A stretch of 64,000 bases of DNA from assembly GCF_020037025.1 (NCBI RefSeq), contig NZ_JAIQLH010000043.1:22529-86528 (forward strand), in the 5' to 3' direction. The position numbers and the translations under genes are program-made. How positions within the stretch are numbered: position 1 is the stretch's first letter; every line of letters begins with the position of its first letter. This document shows positions 1-8,713 of this stretch, one piece after another. Below the pieces are notes generated by a model. It ran no database searches and was not told where the DNA came from. It saw only the letters and a program-made list of their open reading frames with translations. The stretch comes from Streptomyces huiliensis (GTDB taxonomy: Bacteria > Actinomycetota > Actinomycetes > Streptomycetales > Streptomycetaceae).

Positions 1-418
1 GGAGGAAGCGCAGGACGAGGAGGAGCAGCGGGGCGGCGGCGCCGATCGCGGCGTACGGCGGCACCAGCCCGACGGCGACGGTGGCGACGCCGGTCAGCAG
101 CAGGGAGAGGACGAGGACGGGGCGCCGGCCGTAGCGGTCGCCGACGTGGCCGAAGAGCACGGATCCCAGCGGGCGGGCGATGAAGCCCACGCCGAAGGTG
201 CCGAACGCCGCCAGGGTGCCCATCAGGGGCGAGACGGTGGGGAAGAAGAGGGGGCCGAGCACCAGCGCCGCCGCCGTGCCGTAGGCGAAGAAGTCGTAGA
301 ACTCGATGGCCGTCCCGGCGAGGGAGGCGGTCGCCAGGCGCAGCATGGCGGCGGGGGCGGTCGATGGGGGAGGGACGGGAGGGGCGGGAGAACCGGTGGG
401 GGAGCCGTCACGGTGCAT
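1..418 (-). CDS. MFS transporter, MHS (metabolite:H+ symporter) type, partial
   Basis: N-terminal ~139 residues of a membrane transporter; the rest lies beyond the left edge. The translation shows an IEFYDFFAYG stretch typical of MHS/ProP-like symporters at the start of the first membrane helix, then the major-facilitator loop 2-3 signature GHVGDRYGRRPVL, then another hydrophobic helix. It should move a small organic solute with protons across the cytoplasmic membrane; the substrate cannot be told. ATG at 418 is chosen because a GGGAAG purine tract lies upstream; it gives a Pro/Ser-rich leader. An in-frame ATG at 346 (Met-Leu-Arg-Leu-Ala) directly before the first helix is the alternative. 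Confidence 0.85.
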   Translation of the reverse strand, partial: MHRDGSPTGSPAPPVPPPSTAPAAMLRLATASLAGTAIEFYDFFAYGTAAALVLGPLFFPTVSPLMGTLAAFGTFGVGFIARPLGSVLFGHVGDRYGRRPVLVLSLLLTGVATVAVGLVPPYAAIGAAAPLLLLVLRFL

Positions 419-575
419 GTACCGTCCAACTTCCCGTGCCGGCACGGGACACGGGGCGTGCGGGCGCGTTGCCGGGGCGCGTAGGAATCTCTGCTTCCGT
501 TTGTCGTACGGCAGGCACGCGCCCCCGCCGGGGCGCCGCTACCCGCGGAGCCCCGTACCCCGGGTCACCCGCGTC

Positions 576-1232
576 TCACCAGCCGCGCTCGCGCCACTCC
601 GCGAGGTGCGGCCGCTCGGCGCCGAGCGTGGTGTCCGCGCCGTGCCCGGGGTAGACCCAGGTCTCGTCCGGGAGCCGTCCGAAGAGCTTGGTCTCCACGT
701 CGCCGAGCAGGCCGGCGAACGCCGTGGGGTCGTCGTGCGTGTTGCCGACCCCGCCCGGGAACAGGCAGTCGCCGGTGAACACGTGCGGGTGGCCGTGCGG
801 GTCGTCGTAGACCAGCGCGATGCTGCCCGGCGTGTGGCCGACCAGGTGCACGGCGGTGAGGGCCACCCGGCCCACCCGGAGCTCGTCGCCGTCCTCGACG
901 GGCACGTCCGTGGGCACCGGGATGCCCTCGGCGTCGTACCGGCCCGCGTAGGTGCGCGCGCCGGTGGCGTCGACCACCTCGCGCAGCGCGCCCCAGTGGT
1001 CGCCGTGCCGGTGGGTGGTGACGACGGAGGTGATCCCGCCGTCGCCGATCAGACTCAGCAGGGTGTGCGGCTCGGCGGCGGCGTCGATGAGCAGCTGCTC
1101 GTCGGTCGCGCGGCAGCGCAGCAGATAGGCGTTGTTGTCCATCGGACCGACCGCGACCTTGGAGATCATCAGGTCGGTCAGCTCGTGTACGTCGGCGGGC
1201 CCGCCGACCTTCACCGCTCCCGTGTATGCCAT
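576..1232 (-). CDS. MBL-fold metallo-hydrolase (glyoxalase II-like)
   Basis: 218-residue cytoplasmic hydrolase of the metallo-beta-lactamase fold. The zinc ligands are visible: HxHxDH at His74-Arg-His76-Gly-Asp78-His79, His133 in GHTPGS, Asp155 in TGDCLF and His197 in YPGHG. This arrangement is that of the small hydroxyacylglutathione-hydrolase-like group, but actinobacteria use mycothiol rather than glutathione, so a thioester or related substrate is only a guess. It is transcribed away from uvrA, in the same direction as the next gene at 1297-1983, with 64 bp between them, so the two may be co-transcribed. Confidence 0.9.
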   Translation of the reverse strand: MAYTGAVKVGGPADVHELTDLMISKVAVGPMDNNAYLLRCRATDEQLLIDAAAEPHTLLSLIGDGGITSVVTTHRHGDHWGALREVVDATGARTYAGRYDAEGIPVPTDVPVEDGDELRVGRVALTAVHLVGHTPGSIALVYDDPHGHPHVFTGDCLFPGGVGNTHDDPTAFAGLLGDVETKLFGRLPDETWVYPGHGADTTLGAERPHLAEWRERGW

Positions 1233-1296
1233 GGGATCAGCCTAGTTCCTCGGTACGACAACGGGCCGGGGAGCCCGGCGCCGCCCGTGCCCGGCG

Positions 1297-1983
1297 TCAC
1301 AGCGGGGGCAGGGCCGGTACCGGGCTCCCGCCGGTGTCCAGGGCGGAGGCGTCGCTCCGGCCGGCGAGCCAGCCCAGCAGCGCGGGCGCGGGTCCGGCGA
1401 TCCGGAGCCACGGGCCGTCCGTGCTCCCCGTCCGCCACTCCCGTCCGTCCGCCGCGACGAGCAGCAGGGACGGCACCTCGGGGTGGCCGGAGAAGCGCCG
1501 GGCCAGGAAGTCGATCTCCCGGTCGGTGAACTCCGCGGACAGGTCCTCCAGGTCGTAGCCGATCCCGAGGTCCACGTGGTGCAGCTCGACCTCGATCAGC
1601 CGCCGGAAGGGCACCCGGGAGGCGCGGTCCGTGACGCCGTTGCGCAGCGTGACCGTACGGCCGGGGTCGCCGGGCACGGCGGCCGCCTCCAGGAAGCGCC
1701 GGGAACTGTCCCGCAGGTCGGCGAGGTGGGCGGCGAGGGGGCGCGGGGCGTCCCGTTCGATGTCGGCGTCCCGGGCCGCGGCGTCGGCGTACATGGGCCG
1801 TCCGGCGAGCACGTTGACCAGGGCGTCGGCGTTGCGCGCGAGGTGGGCCAGGACGTGGCCGCGGGTCCAGCCGGGGAGCCGGGAGGGGCCGGGGAGGGCG
1901 GCTTCCGGGAGCTTGGCGACGGCGGTCAGCAGCCGGTCGGTGGCCTCGGCGACCAAGGCGAGGTCGTGCTCGTGATCAGCCAT
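1297..1983 (-). CDS. Maleylpyruvate isomerase family mycothiol-dependent enzyme
   Basis: 228-residue protein of the DinB-like/mycothiol-dependent maleylpyruvate isomerase family. The N-terminal helical bundle contains [20 protein letters not shown], the family signature with a metal-binding His, and a second His cluster at VELHHVDLG, where the family completes its metal site. The C-terminal part (about residues 150-228) resembles the MDMPI C-terminal domain. The true substrate is unknown; members act in thiol-dependent isomerisation or detoxification. The ATG at 1983 is used; no clear ribosome-binding site precedes it, so a leaderless or poorly led mRNA is possible. Divergent from uvrA across about 250 bp. 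Confidence 0.85.
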   Translation of the reverse strand: MADHEHDLALVAEATDRLLTAVAKLPEAALPGPSRLPGWTRGHVLAHLARNADALVNVLAGRPMYADAAARDADIERDAPRPLAAHLADLRDSSRRFLEAAAVPGDPGRTVTLRNGVTDRASRVPFRRLIEVELHHVDLGIGYDLEDLSAEFTDREIDFLARRFSGHPEVPSLLLVAADGREWRTGSTDGPWLRIAGPAPALLGWLAGRSDASALDTGGSPVPALPPL

Positions 1984-2233
1984 GGGCCGACGATAGCGCC
2001 GCCACTCGTTCGGGTGAAGGAGGTGAACACGGGCCGTAAATCGAATGTGCGTGCTATACGCTCGGAGTGCGGCATCCTGGAGAGATGGCCGCAGCGCTCT
2101 CGTACCCTGGCTGGGTCGGGAGCATCGCTCCGCACTGACCCCTGCCGCCGCGACGGACCCGCATCCGGGCCCGCGTCGCGTGGTGGCGGGGCCGGCGCAC
2201 CCCCTCGTCTTCTCAAGAAAGGTGCCGACCGGC

Positions 2234-5200
2234 GTGGCAGACCGTCTCATCGTCCGTGGCGCGCGCGAGCACAACCTCAAGAACGTCTCGCTCGACCTCC
2301 CCCGTGACTCCCTCATCGTCTTCACGGGACTCTCCGGGTCGGGCAAGTCGTCCCTCGCCTTCGACACGATCTTCGCCGAGGGGCAGCGCCGCTACGTCGA
2401 GTCGCTCTCCTCGTACGCACGGCAGTTCCTGGGTCAGATGGACAAGCCCGACGTGGACTTCATCGAGGGCCTGTCCCCGGCCGTGTCCATCGACCAGAAG
2501 TCGACTTCGCGCAACCCGCGCTCCACGGTCGGCACGATCACCGAGGTCTACGACTACCTCCGCCTGCTCTTCGCCCGCATCGGCAAGCCGCACTGCCCCG
2601 AGTGCCGGCGGCCTATCACCCGGCAGTCGCCGCAGGCCATCGTCGACAAGGTGCTCGAGCTGCCGGAGGGCAGCCGCTTCCAGGTGCTCTCGCCGCTGGT
2701 GCGCGAGCGCAAGGGCGAGTACGTCGACCTCTTCTCCGACCTCCAGACCAAGGGTTACAGCCGCGCCCGGGTGGACGGGCAGACGATCCAGCTCACCGAG
2801 CCGCCCAAGCTCAAGAAGCAGGAGAAGCACACCATCGAGGTGGTCGTCGACCGCCTCACCGTCAAGAGCAGCGCCAAGCGCCGGCTGACCGACTCGGTCG
2901 AGACCGCGCTCGGCCTCTCCGGCGGCATGGTCATCCTGGACTTCGTCGACCTCCCCGAGGACGACCCCGAGCGTGAGCGGATGTACTCCGAGCACCTCTA
3001 CTGCCCGTACGACGACCTCTCCTTCGAGGAGATGGAGCCGCGCTCCTTCTCCTTCAACTCGCCCTTCGGCGCCTGCCCGGACTGCACCGGCATCGGCACC
3101 CGCATGGAGGTCGACCCGGAGCTGATCGTCCCGGACGAGGAGAAGAGCCTGGACGAGGGGGCGATCAGCCCCTGGTCGCACGGCCAGAGCAAGGACTACT
3201 TCCACCGCCTGGTCTCCGCCCTCGCCGACGAGCTGGGCTTCCGCACGGACATCCCCTGGGCGGGGCTGCCGCAGCGCGCCAAGAAGGCCCTGCTGAACGG
3301 GCACCGCACGCAGGTCGAGGTGCGCTACCGCAACCGGTACGGCCGCGAGCGCGCGTACACCACCTCGTTCGAGGGCGCCATCCCGTTCGTCAAGCGGCGG
3401 CACTCCGAGGCGGAGAGCGACGCCAGCCGCGAGCGCTTCGAGGGCTACATGCGCGAGGTGCACTGCCCGACCTGCGAGGGCACCCGCCTCAAGCCGGTCG
3501 TGCTGGCGGTCACCATCCAGGACCGCTCCATCGCGGAGGTCTCCGCGATGTCGATCAGCGAATGCGCCGACTTCCTGCGGGACATGACGCTCACCGGCCG
3601 CGAGAAGAAGATCGCCGAGCGCGTCCTGAAGGAGGTCAACGAGCGGCTCCGCTTCCTCGTCGACGTCGGCCTGGACTACCTCTCGCTCAACCGCGCCGCG
3701 GGCACCCTCTCCGGCGGCGAGGCGCAGCGCATCCGGCTCGCCACGCAGATCGGCTCCGGCCTGGTCGGCGTGCTGTACGTGCTGGACGAGCCGTCCATCG
3801 GCCTCCACCAGCGCGACAACCACCGGCTGATCGAGACGCTGGTGCGGCTGCGGGACATGGGCAACACCCTGATCGTCGTCGAGCACGACGAGGACACCAT
3901 CAAGGTCGCCGACTGGGTCGTGGACATCGGCCCGGGCGCCGGCGAGCACGGCGGCAAGGTCGTGCACAGCGGCCCGCTCGCCGAGCTGCTGGCCAACGAC
4001 GCGTCCATGACCGGGCAGTACCTGTCCGGCCGGCGGGCCATCGCCACCCCGGAGCTGCGGCGCCCGATCGACCGGAAGCGCGCGCTCACCGTGCGCGGCG
4101 CCCGGGAGAACAACCTGCGCGACATCGACGTGTCGTTCCCCCTCGGGGTGCTCACGGCCGTCACCGGTGTCTCCGGTTCCGGCAAGTCGACGCTGGTCAA
4201 CGACATCCTGTACACGCACCTGGCCCGCGAGCTGCACGGCGCCCGCACCGTGCCCGGCCGGCACACCCGGGTGGACGGCGACGACCTGGTCGACAAGGTC
4301 GTGCACGTCGACCAGTCGCCGATCGGCCGGACGCCGCGCTCCAACCCGGCCACGTACACCGGGGTGTTCGACAACATCCGGAAGCTCTTCGCGGAGACGA
4401 TGGAGGCGAAGGTCCGCGGCTACCTGCCCGGCCGCTTCTCCTTCAACGTCAAGGGCGGCCGCTGCGAGAACTGCTCCGGCGACGGCACCATCAAGATCGA
4501 GATGAACTTCCTGCCGGACGTCTACGTGCCGTGCGAGGTCTGCCACGGGGCGCGGTACAACCGGGAGACCCTGGAGGTGCACTACAAGGGCAAGTCCATC
4601 GCCGAGGTGCTGGACATGCCGATCGAGGAGGCGCTCGGCTTCTTCGAGGCCGTCCCGACGATCGCGCGCCACCTGCGGACGCTCCACGAGGTCGGCCTCG
4701 GGTACGTGCGCCTCGGCCAGCCCGCGCCGACGCTGTCCGGCGGCGAGGCGCAGCGCGTGAAGCTCGCGAGCGAGCTGCAGAAGCGCTCGACGGGCCGCAC
4801 GGTGTACGTCCTGGACGAGCCGACGACCGGTCTGCACTTCGAGGACATCAACAAGCTGATCTCGGTGCTGTCGGGTCTGGTCGACAAGGGCAACAGTGTG
4901 ATCGTCATCGAGCACAACCTCGATGTGATCAAGACGGCCGACTGGATCGTCGACATGGGCCCGGAGGGCGGCAAGAACGGCGGCATGGTCATCGCCGAGG
5001 GCACTCCGGAGGAGGTCGCGGCCGTCGAGGACAGCCACACCGGCCGGTTCCTGCGGGAGATGCTCGGCGAGCTGGTGGCGGACTGCGACCCGGAGGACGC
5101 CCCGAAGCGTGCCGCCGGGGCGCGGAAGGCGCCCGCGAAGAAGACCGCGGCGAAGGCGACGGCCGGCAAGGCGACGGCCGCGGCGAAGGCGACGGCCGCG

Positions 5201-5272
5201 AAGAAGACCGTGGCCAAGAAGGCCGCCGCCAAGAAGACGACGGCGAAGAAGGCCGCGGCGCGCCGCGCCTGA
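2234..5272 (+). CDS. uvrA: Excinuclease ABC subunit A
   Basis: 1012-residue DNA-damage recognition ATPase of nucleotide excision repair. Seen: Walker [10 protein letters not shown] at residues 32-40 and a second GVSGSGKST near 645; two ABC signatures LSGGEAQR near 492 and 834; zinc-binding CPEC near 121 and the CxxC pairs near 741 (CENC...CEVC). GTG at 2234 is chosen because the conserved [15 protein letters not shown] start follows it and AGAAAGG lies 11 nt upstream. The last ~58 residues (from about 955) are an unusual Lys/Ala/Thr-rich tail of [12 protein letters not shown] type, similar to tails on actinobacterial DNA-binding proteins. A strong hairpin terminator follows at 5284-5323. No recognisable LexA box was found upstream. 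Confidence 0.98.
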   Translation: MADRLIVRGAREHNLKNVSLDLPRDSLIVFTGLSGSGKSSLAFDTIFAEGQRRYVESLSSYARQFLGQMDKPDVDFIEGLSPAVSIDQKSTSRNPRSTVGTITEVYDYLRLLFARIGKPHCPECRRPITRQSPQAIVDKVLELPEGSRFQVLSPLVRERKGEYVDLFSDLQTKGYSRARVDGQTIQLTEPPKLKKQEKHTIEVVVDRLTVKSSAKRRLTDSVETALGLSGGMVILDFVDLPEDDPERERMYSEHLYCPYDDLSFEEMEPRSFSFNSPFGACPDCTGIGTRMEVDPELIVPDEEKSLDEGAISPWSHGQSKDYFHRLVSALADELGFRTDIPWAGLPQRAKKALLNGHRTQVEVRYRNRYGRERAYTTSFEGAIPFVKRRHSEAESDASRERFEGYMREVHCPTCEGTRLKPVVLAVTIQDRSIAEVSAMSISECADFLRDMTLTGREKKIAERVLKEVNERLRFLVDVGLDYLSLNRAAGTLSGGEAQRIRLATQIGSGLVGVLYVLDEPSIGLHQRDNHRLIETLVRLRDMGNTLIVVEHDEDTIKVADWVVDIGPGAGEHGGKVVHSGPLAELLANDASMTGQYLSGRRAIATPELRRPIDRKRALTVRGARENNLRDIDVSFPLGVLTAVTGVSGSGKSTLVNDILYTHLARELHGARTVPGRHTRVDGDDLVDKVVHVDQSPIGRTPRSNPATYTGVFDNIRKLFAETMEAKVRGYLPGRFSFNVKGGRCENCSGDGTIKIEMNFLPDVYVPCEVCHGARYNRETLEVHYKGKSIAEVLDMPIEEALGFFEAVPTIARHLRTLHEVGLGYVRLGQPAPTLSGGEAQRVKLASELQKRSTGRTVYVLDEPTTGLHFEDINKLISVLSGLVDKGNSVIVIEHNLDVIKTADWIVDMGPEGGKNGGMVIAEGTPEEVAAVEDSHTGRFLREMLGELVADCDPEDAPKRAAGARKAPAKKTAAKATAGKATAAAKATAAKKTVAKKAAAKKTTAKKAAARRA

Positions 5273-5283
5273 GAGCGGCACGG

Positions 5284-5323
5284 CGGCCGGTCCCGGATCC
5301 CCTCGGGGGTCCGGGACCGGCCG
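5284..5323 (+). terminator. uvrA terminator hairpin
   Basis: A 14-bp perfect inverted repeat (5284-5297 with 5310-5323) extended inward by TCCCC/GGGGG pairing leaves almost no loop. It lies 11 bp after the uvrA stop codon. No strong T-tract, as usual for Streptomyces terminators. Confidence 0.75.
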
Positions 5324-5453
5324 CGTTCCCCTTGCCCCCGGAGGCCGACCGGTGCCGCGCACGGGACGCCCGATCGGTGCCGGTATCGTCGGGACCGATC
5401 GTCACAGCAGCTCCGGCGGCACCGCCCGTCGGCGTACCCCCGTGGGAGCCTCC

Positions 5454-5891
5454 ATGACCAGCCGGCAGCCGGAGCCCTGCTGCGCCTCTCGCCGTACCGT
5501 CCTGCGCGGCGCCGCCCTCGCGGGCGCGGCGGGGCTGGGCGTCACCGCCTGCGGCGCGGGAGAGGCCGGCACGCCCTCCTCGACGCCCACCGCCCCGGTC
5601 GAGCTCGGCGCGGCGGGCGACGTCCCGGTCGGCGGGGCGCGCCTCTACCGGGAGGAGCGGGTGCTGGTCACCCGGCCGAAGAAGGACGAGTACCGGGCGT
5701 TCAGCGCCGTCTGCACCCACGCCGGCTGCGTGGTCTCGAAGATCGAGGAGGGCGCGGCGGTCTGCCGCTGCCATGGCAGCAAGTTCGACGCGAGCACCGG
5801 CAAGGTGCTGCACGGCCCGGCCTCGGTCCCGCTGCCCGAGGTGCCGGTGCGGGTGAAGGGCGACCGGCTGGTGGCGGGCCCGGAGAGCTGA
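5454..5891 (+). CDS. Rieske [2Fe-2S] protein, Tat-exported lipoprotein
   Basis: 145-residue exported iron-sulfur protein. The N-terminus has a twin-arginine motif (SRRTVL at residues 12-17), a hydrophobic stretch, and a lipobox VTAC with Cys33, so it should be folded in the cytoplasm, exported by Tat and lipid-anchored outside. Rieske ligands are complete: Cys87-Thr-His89 and Cys104-x2-His107, with Cys92 and Cys106 placed for the stabilising disulfide (CTHAGC and CRCHGSKF). A Thr/Pro-rich linker joins anchor and domain. The redox partner is unknown and no oxidase subunit lies next to it. Start: ATG at 5454. It converges on the regulator at 5922 with 30 bp between. Confidence 0.93.
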   Translation: MTSRQPEPCCASRRTVLRGAALAGAAGLGVTACGAGEAGTPSSTPTAPVELGAAGDVPVGGARLYREERVLVTRPKKDEYRAFSAVCTHAGCVVSKIEEGAAVCRCHGSKFDASTGKVLHGPASVPLPEVPVRVKGDRLVAGPES

Positions 5892-5921
5892 GGGGGCCAA
5901 GACGGGGACCACCCCCGGCCC

Positions 5922-6860
5922 TCACGACCAGTCCCAACCGATCCCCACGATCCCCGGCCGCACCGCCTGTTCCACCATGTGCACCCCCGGATGCCGCCCG
6001 GCCAGGGTCAGCTCCTGCTGGCCGCCGCGCGGCGCGCTCGCCGTGGCCTGGGTGAAGCGGCGGCAGCGCACCGGCAGCTCGGCGGCGTCGAAGCGCACCT
6101 GGAGCACGTACTGCCCGCCCGCGAAGCTGAAACCGCGCACGTACTCGCTGCTCTGGCCGCCCGTCCCGTCGTCGAAGGCGTAGCCGAGGAGGTGCGTGTC
6201 GCCGCACCGCAGCCGGGTGTCGAACAGCAGCTCCGCGACCAGGACGCCGGCCCCCGCGTGCCACCGGACGCGCCCCACGCGGCAGTTCTCGGTGGCGCGC
6301 ACCCCGATCCGGGCCGGGTCGCAGCCGGCGTCCCCGTAGTGGATGGCGACGTAACGGTCCACGCCGTCCCGGTGGGCCCGGACGACGTGGTGGGACTCGC
6401 GGCCGAGGAGCTCGCGCCGCGCCCCGATGTGGACGTGCTCCAGGTGACAGACCGTGTGCAGCCCGCCGTCGGCGGGCGACTCCAGTTCGGCGAGGAGCCG
6501 TTCCACCGCCCGGGCCTCGTCCATCAGGGCGCGCAGCGAGCGGGCGGCGGGGCGCTCCGCGGCCGGCCGGACCACCGGTTCGAGTAACCGGGTCAGGGCC
6601 CGCGGGGGCAGCTCCAGGATCTCCTCCAGCAGGCGCACCGCGCGCAGTGACTCCGGCCGCTGGGGTCTTCGCGCCCCCTGCTGCCAGTAACTGAGGCTGG
6701 TGATGCCGACGGTGACGCCGCGTTGGGCGAGTCGGCGCTGCACCCGGTGCAGGGCCAGCCCACGCGCCGTCAGCGCGGTGCGCAGTGCCAGGTGAAAGGG
6801 CCCGGTGCGCAGCGCCTCGGCCAGCACGGCCTCGGCGTCCCGGATACTGGTACGTACCAT
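5922..6860 (-). CDS. Helix-turn-helix regulator containing a TTA codon
   Basis: 312-residue putative transcriptional regulator. Residues ~15-75 form an XRE-like DNA-binding region (RRLAQRGVTVGITSLSYWQQG followed by a basic segment); the remaining part has no recognised domain. The ATG at 6860 has AGGAGG 11 nt upstream; an in-frame start at 6944 is less likely. Leu92 is encoded by TTA (6585-6587), one of only three TTA codons noticed in the window, so translation probably depends on the bldA tRNA and is developmental. Two palindromes of GTGA/TCAC type (6878-6889, 6895-6908) overlap its leader and are candidates for its operator. Divergent from the protease gene at 7093. Confidence 0.75.
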   Translation of the reverse strand: MVRTSIRDAEAVLAEALRTGPFHLALRTALTARGLALHRVQRRLAQRGVTVGITSLSYWQQGARRPQRPESLRAVRLLEEILELPPRALTRLLEPVVRPAAERPAARSLRALMDEARAVERLLAELESPADGGLHTVCHLEHVHIGARRELLGRESHHVVRAHRDGVDRYVAIHYGDAGCDPARIGVRATENCRVGRVRWHAGAGVLVAELLFDTRLRCGDTHLLGYAFDDGTGGQSSEYVRGFSFAGGQYVLQVRFDAAELPVRCRRFTQATASAPRGGQQELTLAGRHPGVHMVEQAVRPGIVGIGWDWS

Positions 6861-6877
6861 GCGGCTCGCTGCCTCCT

Positions 6878-6908
6878 GTGAATATTCACTCGGGGTGACC
6901 GGGGTCAC
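6878..6908. promoter_or_regulatory. Two adjacent GTGA-n-TCAC palindromes
   Basis: GTGAATATTCAC (6878-6889) is a perfect 12-bp palindrome, and GTGACC-GG-GGTCAC (6895-6908) is a perfect inverted repeat. Their centres are 18 bp apart. They sit just upstream of the AGGAGG of the TTA-containing regulator, in its leader. A direct repeat CGTTCAC (6949-6955, 6969-6975; 20 bp apart) lies further up towards the protease gene. GTGA...TCAC half-sites recall BldD boxes, but the spacing is not the canonical one. Likely an operator region; the binding protein is not known. Confidence 0.45.
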
Positions 6909-7092
6909 GGCCGCGCGGAGGACAGCCTTCCTCCTGACGGGCACAGGGCGTTCACATCCGACGTGATCCGTTCACTTGGGTGTTCCCCTCCGCATTCAAG
7001 CCGGTTGACCCGAACCCGACAACATCCGATGCTCCTCACCAGCGTCCGGACGCGCTCCTCCACCGAACCACCCCACCACGGGAGGAACGTCC

Positions 7093-7728
7093 ATGTCCCG
7101 TGCCTCGGCACAGCTCGAAAGACCCCGAATATCCCCCACCCCCCGACCGCGCGGCAGACGGCTCTCCGTCGCCGCCCTCACCACCGCGGCGCTGATCGCG
7201 CTGCCCGCCGCCACCGCCACGGCCGCCCCCACCGGCCACGAGCTGCGCGGCGCCAACCGGCTCAACATCTCCATGCAGGCCCAGCAGAAGAACAACTGGT
7301 GCTGGGCCGCCTCCGGCAACACCATCGCCACCTGGTACGGCCGCAAGTACAGCCAGAACCAGTTCTGCAACGCCGCCTTCAACCGGCAGCAGGGCACCGA
7401 CTGCCCCAACAACCAGGCCAACCTGGGCAACGTCCAGAACGCCCTGCGCTGGGCCGGCATCAACAGCGGCTCGTACGTGGACGGCTGGCTGCGCTACTCG
7501 ACCGTGCAGAGCGAGATCAACGCCAACCGGCCCATCGAGACGCGCATCGGCTGGAAGTCCGGCGGCGGCCACATGCACGTCGTCTACGGCTACGACGACT
7601 CCAACAGCATGGTCTACTGGGGCGACCCGTGGCCGAGCAGCAACCGCTACAACTGGGCGTCGCACAGCTGGTACGTGAACAACAACCAGTTCGCCTGGAC
7701 GCATTCGCTCTACCGGATCGGCGGGTGA
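7093..7728 (+). CDS. Secreted papain-like cysteine protease (C39/C70-like)
   Basis: 211-residue secreted enzyme. A Sec-type signal peptide (basic RPRGRR, hydrophobic core, AATATAAP cleavage region around residue 45) precedes a single ~165-residue catalytic domain. The catalytic Cys lies in QQKNNWCWAAS, matching the Q...WCWAA block of AvrRpt2-type and C39-like peptidases, the His in GGGHMHVVYGY, and the third residue in WGDPW. GGAGGAACGTCC precedes the ATG. The next gene starts within a few bases of the stop, so the two are translationally coupled; that neighbour may be an inhibitor, anchor or substrate. Target proteins are unknown. Confidence 0.85.
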   Translation: MSRASAQLERPRISPTPRPRGRRLSVAALTTAALIALPAATATAAPTGHELRGANRLNISMQAQQKNNWCWAASGNTIATWYGRKYSQNQFCNAAFNRQQGTDCPNNQANLGNVQNALRWAGINSGSYVDGWLRYSTVQSEINANRPIETRIGWKSGGGHMHVVYGYDDSNSMVYWGDPWPSSNRYNWASHSWYVNNNQFAWTHSLYRIGG

Positions 7729-7733
7729 CGGTC

Positions 7734-8600
7734 ATGACCACGCGTGGAACCCACCGCTCCGGCCGGACGTACGCCCGTGCCGCGGCCGCCGGCGCCCTGA
7801 CCGCCGGCGTCCTCTCCCTCGCCACGTCCGCTTACGCCGCACCGCCGCCCGCGGCCCCCGCCCCGCCCGCCGCCGGGCTGGCGGCGGCCCGTGACGCGGC
7901 GTCGGCGTCCCCGACGCTGGACACCCTGTCCCGGTTCTTCGCCCGGGACGGCGCCATCGCCAGGACGGCCGCGAAGCCGCGGATCGAGGGCGCGGCCGTG
8001 CCCGTCTACGCGCTCTCGCCCGACTTCGTGGCGGGCAAGCGGAACGCGCCCGTCGCCACGCTGGAGTACCTCGCCAGCAAGGCGGTCTCGGCCGACGGAC
8101 AGAAGGCGTCCGTGTGGACGGCCGGCGGCGGCACCGACTGGAAGGTCGTCAACATCGCCACCGGCGACGACGAGACGCGCTACGCGGCCGAGGGGGCGAA
8201 GAAGCTCGCCGGCGGCACGGTCTTCCGCGAGCCCCAGGTCAACGCCTGGTACGTACAGCGCGCCGACCGGATCCTTCCCCTGAACCCGGAGGCCGTCCGG
8301 GCCGTCGGCGCCCGCGGCACCACCGTGGACGCCTACCGGGACCGCGTCCACAAGGCGTACGGCGACAAGCTGCCCGGCTCGGCCTACGCGAAGAAGGGCC
8401 TGGCCGGCGGCTACGGAGGCGGGGCCGAGTCCCAGGCGGCCCCGGCGGCCGACGCCCCGGCGCCGCTCGCCGCCGAGCCCGTCGGCTCCGCTTCGGACTC
8501 CGGTTCTCTCAGCACCACCACCCTGGCCGCCTCGGCCGGCGGCGCGGCCCTGGCCCTCGGCCTCGGCACCGTCGCCGTCCGCAGGCTCCGGCGCCGCTGA
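7734..8600 (+). CDS. Membrane-anchored exported protein coupled to the protease
   Basis: 288 residues, function not recognised. It has an N-terminal signal peptide ending near AYAAPPP, an Ala/Pro-rich linker, a globular section (about residues 60-215), a disordered Ala/Ser region, and a C-terminal hydrophobic helix (TTLAASAGGAALALGLGTVAV) capped by RRLRRR, so the body should sit outside the cell with a C-terminal anchor. There is no LPxTG motif. ATG at 7734 is used; GTG at 7725 would overlap the protease stop by four bases. The tight coupling suggests it works with the protease at 7093-7728, for example as a surface tether or pro-region partner (inference). Confidence 0.8.
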   Translation: MTTRGTHRSGRTYARAAAAGALTAGVLSLATSAYAAPPPAAPAPPAAGLAAARDAASASPTLDTLSRFFARDGAIARTAAKPRIEGAAVPVYALSPDFVAGKRNAPVATLEYLASKAVSADGQKASVWTAGGGTDWKVVNIATGDDETRYAAEGAKKLAGGTVFREPQVNAWYVQRADRILPLNPEAVRAVGARGTTVDAYRDRVHKAYGDKLPGSAYAKKGLAGGYGGGAESQAAPAADAPAPLAAEPVGSASDSGSLSTTTLAASAGGAALALGLGTVAVRRLRRR

Positions 8601-8624
8601 CGCGACGCCGGTCACCCCCCACAC

Positions 8625-8663
8625 GCTCCGGCCCCGGCGCCCTCCACGCGCCGGGGCCGGAGC
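8625..8663 (+). terminator. Hairpin terminator before uvrC
   Basis: 16-bp perfect inverted repeat (GCTCCGGCCCCGGCGC with its complement, 8625-8640 and 8648-8663) around a 7-nt loop, 24 bp after the stop of the anchored exported protein. It separates that pair from uvrC. Confidence 0.7.
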
Positions 8664-8713
8664 CGTGCGTCCACGGGGCCGGCTTGTCAGTGCCCGCAAG
8701 TAGGGTGTGAGAC

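Noticed and set aside
2045..2233. 63-codon in-frame extension of uvrA, with AAGGAGGTGA at 2019-2028
   Set aside because: The sequence is not part of conserved UvrA, the purine tract is 16 nt from the ATG, and a better site lies before GTG 2234.
1984..2233. LexA/SOS box in front of uvrA
   Set aside because: No CGAAC...GTTCG-type dyad was found; TACGCT at 2057-2062 could be a -10 but has no matching -35.
2213..5362. 1049-codon open frame antisense to uvrA
   Set aside because: Shadow of uvrA caused by G+C-rich codon positions: composition is Arg/Leu/Val/Asp/Gly-heavy and no domain is recognisable.
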